A stretch of 64,000 bases of DNA from an uncultured Kocuria sp. (GTDB lineage: Bacteria; Actinomycetota; Actinomycetes; Actinomycetales; Micrococcaceae): contig NZ_CANMRA010000007.1 in NCBI RefSeq assembly GCF_947500125.1, forward strand, positions 62,001 to 126,000, read 5' to 3'. Of the stretch, positions 63,089-64,000 are shown piece by piece. Below the pieces are notes generated by a model that made no database searches, was not told where the DNA came from, and saw nothing but the letters and a program-made list of their open reading frames with translations. A program made the translations under genes and the position numbers. Each line of letters begins with the position of its first letter. Positions within the stretch are counted from its first letter, which is position 1.

Positions 63089-64000
63089 GCGAGCAGCCGG
63101 GCGCCGCCGCGGAGCCCTACCGACCCCACGTGGCGCTGTCCACCAGCTCCCTCTACCCGCTCGGGGTCCCGGAGACCTTCGAGGCGGCCGTGGAGCTGGG
63201 CTACGACAGCGTGGAGGTGCTCGTCACGCACGAGCGGATGAGCCAGCTCACCCACCAGCTGCAGGACCTCGTGCAGCGCCACCAGCTCCCCATTTCGACC
63301 ATCCACGCCCCCACCCTGCTGCTGACCCAGCAGGTGTGGGGCAAGTCGTGGACCAAGATCCAGATGGCGGCCGCGCTCACCGAGCAGGTGGGGGCGGAGG
63401 TCGTCGTGGTCCATCCGCCGTTCCGCTGGCAGCGCCGGTACGCCGCGAACTTCGTGGAGGGCGTGCGGGTGGTCTCCCAGGCCACGGGCGTGAAGATCTC
63501 CGTGGAGAACATGTACCCCTGGCGGGTCCGTGGCCGCGACACCGTGGTCTACGCCCCGCACTACAGCCCGCTGGGCTTGGACTACGACTGGGTGACGTGG
63601 GACTTCTCCCACGCCGCGACCGCCCGCATGGACTCCCTGGCCGCCATCAAGGAGCTGGGCTCCCGGCTCGGCCACGTGCACCTGACCGACGGCTCGGGCG
63701 AGACCACCGCGGACGAGCACCTGCTCCCCGGCCACGGCGTGCAGCCGGTCGCCGAGTCCCTCCAGCACCTCGCCGCCACCCGGTGGCAGGGCATCATCGG
63801 GGTCGAGGTCTCAACCCGCCGCTCGAAGAACGCCGAGGAGCGCACCCAGTGGCTCGCGGAGTCCCTCGAGTTCGCCCGCCGGCACACGAGCCGGTCCGCC
63901 GGGACCGCCGGCACCGACGACCCCGGCGGCAGCGCCGGGTCCGACGGGACTGCCGGGTCCGACAGCACGACCGGATCCGACAGGACTGCCGGGTCCGACG
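63085..64000 (+). CDS. Sugar phosphate isomerase/epimerase-like TIM barrel (3' end outside window)
   Basis: From ATG 63085, overlapping the ppx stop, the frame stays open to the edge of the window, giving 305 residues of a xylose-isomerase-like AP endonuclease-2-type barrel. Barrel strands are seen at VALSTSSLYPLG, SVEVLVTHERMS, ISTIHAPTLLL, VVVVHPPFRW, ISVENMYPWR and VTWDFSHAAT. Glu and His residues typical of the metal site are in VENM, HVHLTDG and VEVS. From about residue 277 a Gly/Ser/Asp/Thr tail starts, with 18-bp units at 63934 on, and continues out of view. Substrate unknown. Confidence 0.85.
   Translation, partial: MSEQPGAAAEPYRPHVALSTSSLYPLGVPETFEAAVELGYDSVEVLVTHERMSQLTHQLQDLVQRHQLPISTIHAPTLLLTQQVWGKSWTKIQMAAALTEQVGAEVVVVHPPFRWQRRYAANFVEGVRVVSQATGVKISVENMYPWRVRGRDTVVYAPHYSPLGLDYDWVTWDFSHAATARMDSLAAIKELGSRLGHVHLTDGSGETTADEHLLPGHGVQPVAESLQHLAATRWQGIIGVEVSTRRSKNAEERTQWLAESLEFARRHTSRSAGTAGTDDPGGSAGSDGTAGSDSTTGSDRTAGSD
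63934..64000 (+). repeat. 18-bp tandem repeat at the window's end
   Basis: Units at 63934, 63952, 63970 and a partial one at 63988, each like GCCGGGTCCGACGGGACT, encode AGSDGT, AGSDST, TGSDRT and AGSD. The run is cut by the window end. The six-residue unit length is the same as in the ohrR tail, though the sequence differs. Confidence 0.9.

Overview
The window is high-GC, densely coded DNA of an actinobacterium. The gene set points to the Micrococcales, most likely a Micrococcaceae member such as Kocuria; this is an inference from gene content and not from a marker gene. Supporting signs are the helicase/secretion-neighbourhood Tad locus, a short PolA-like polymerase next to it, a MarP protease, an OhrR/Ohr pair, GTG starts, and many ATGA/GTGA stop-start overlaps. 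The first and last genes are cut by the window edges.

Layout. 1-7093: a Tad pilus/secretion operon (tadZ partial, tadA, tadB, tadC) running straight into a sortase, a sortase-anchored surface protein and a Thr-rich lipoprotein. 7230-8990: two small unknown genes, a wrecked IS5-type transposase, a small membrane protein and tRNA-Pro(CGG). 9230-17581: an array of four secreted PA-domain M28 zinc aminopeptidases (the second frameshifted) with a PQQ-like beta-propeller protein between the third and fourth. 17645-30622: housekeeping and stress genes: two HAD hydrolases, a CurA-type reductase, ohr-ohrR, a large FAD/Fe-S dehydrogenase, an alpha/beta hydrolase, a metallophosphoesterase, a class A PBP, RidA, a NUDIX protein and a Crp-family regulator.

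30877-42014: MarP protease, aroQ, acs, nth, a CoA-type NUDIX hydrolase, a 1234-residue XRE-nSTAND1-TM-WD40 protein and a reduced family A DNA polymerase. 42158-49741: a second, different Tad locus (CpaE-like, TadA, TadB, TadC, Flp-type pilin, two TadE-like proteins) facing its characteristic DEAH helicase. 49826-55157: a GH13 alpha-glucosidase divergent from a DeoR regulator-galT-galK operon, with a perfect 16-bp palindrome between them. 55234-64000: two PNPOx-like proteins, a TrhO rhodanese, a methyltransferase, topA, a Ppx/GppA protein and a TIM-barrel epimerase that runs off the end.

The accessory interest lies in three places: the Tad-linked sortase module, the M28 array with its duplicated leader, and the nSTAND1 protein. 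A recurring feature of the whole window is short in-frame tandem repeats (12, 13, 15 or 18 bp) at gene ends and inside linkers (ohrR, galT, the epimerase, the nSTAND1 gene, the methyltransferase 3' flank, the pilin leader), which look like slippage-prone sequence.
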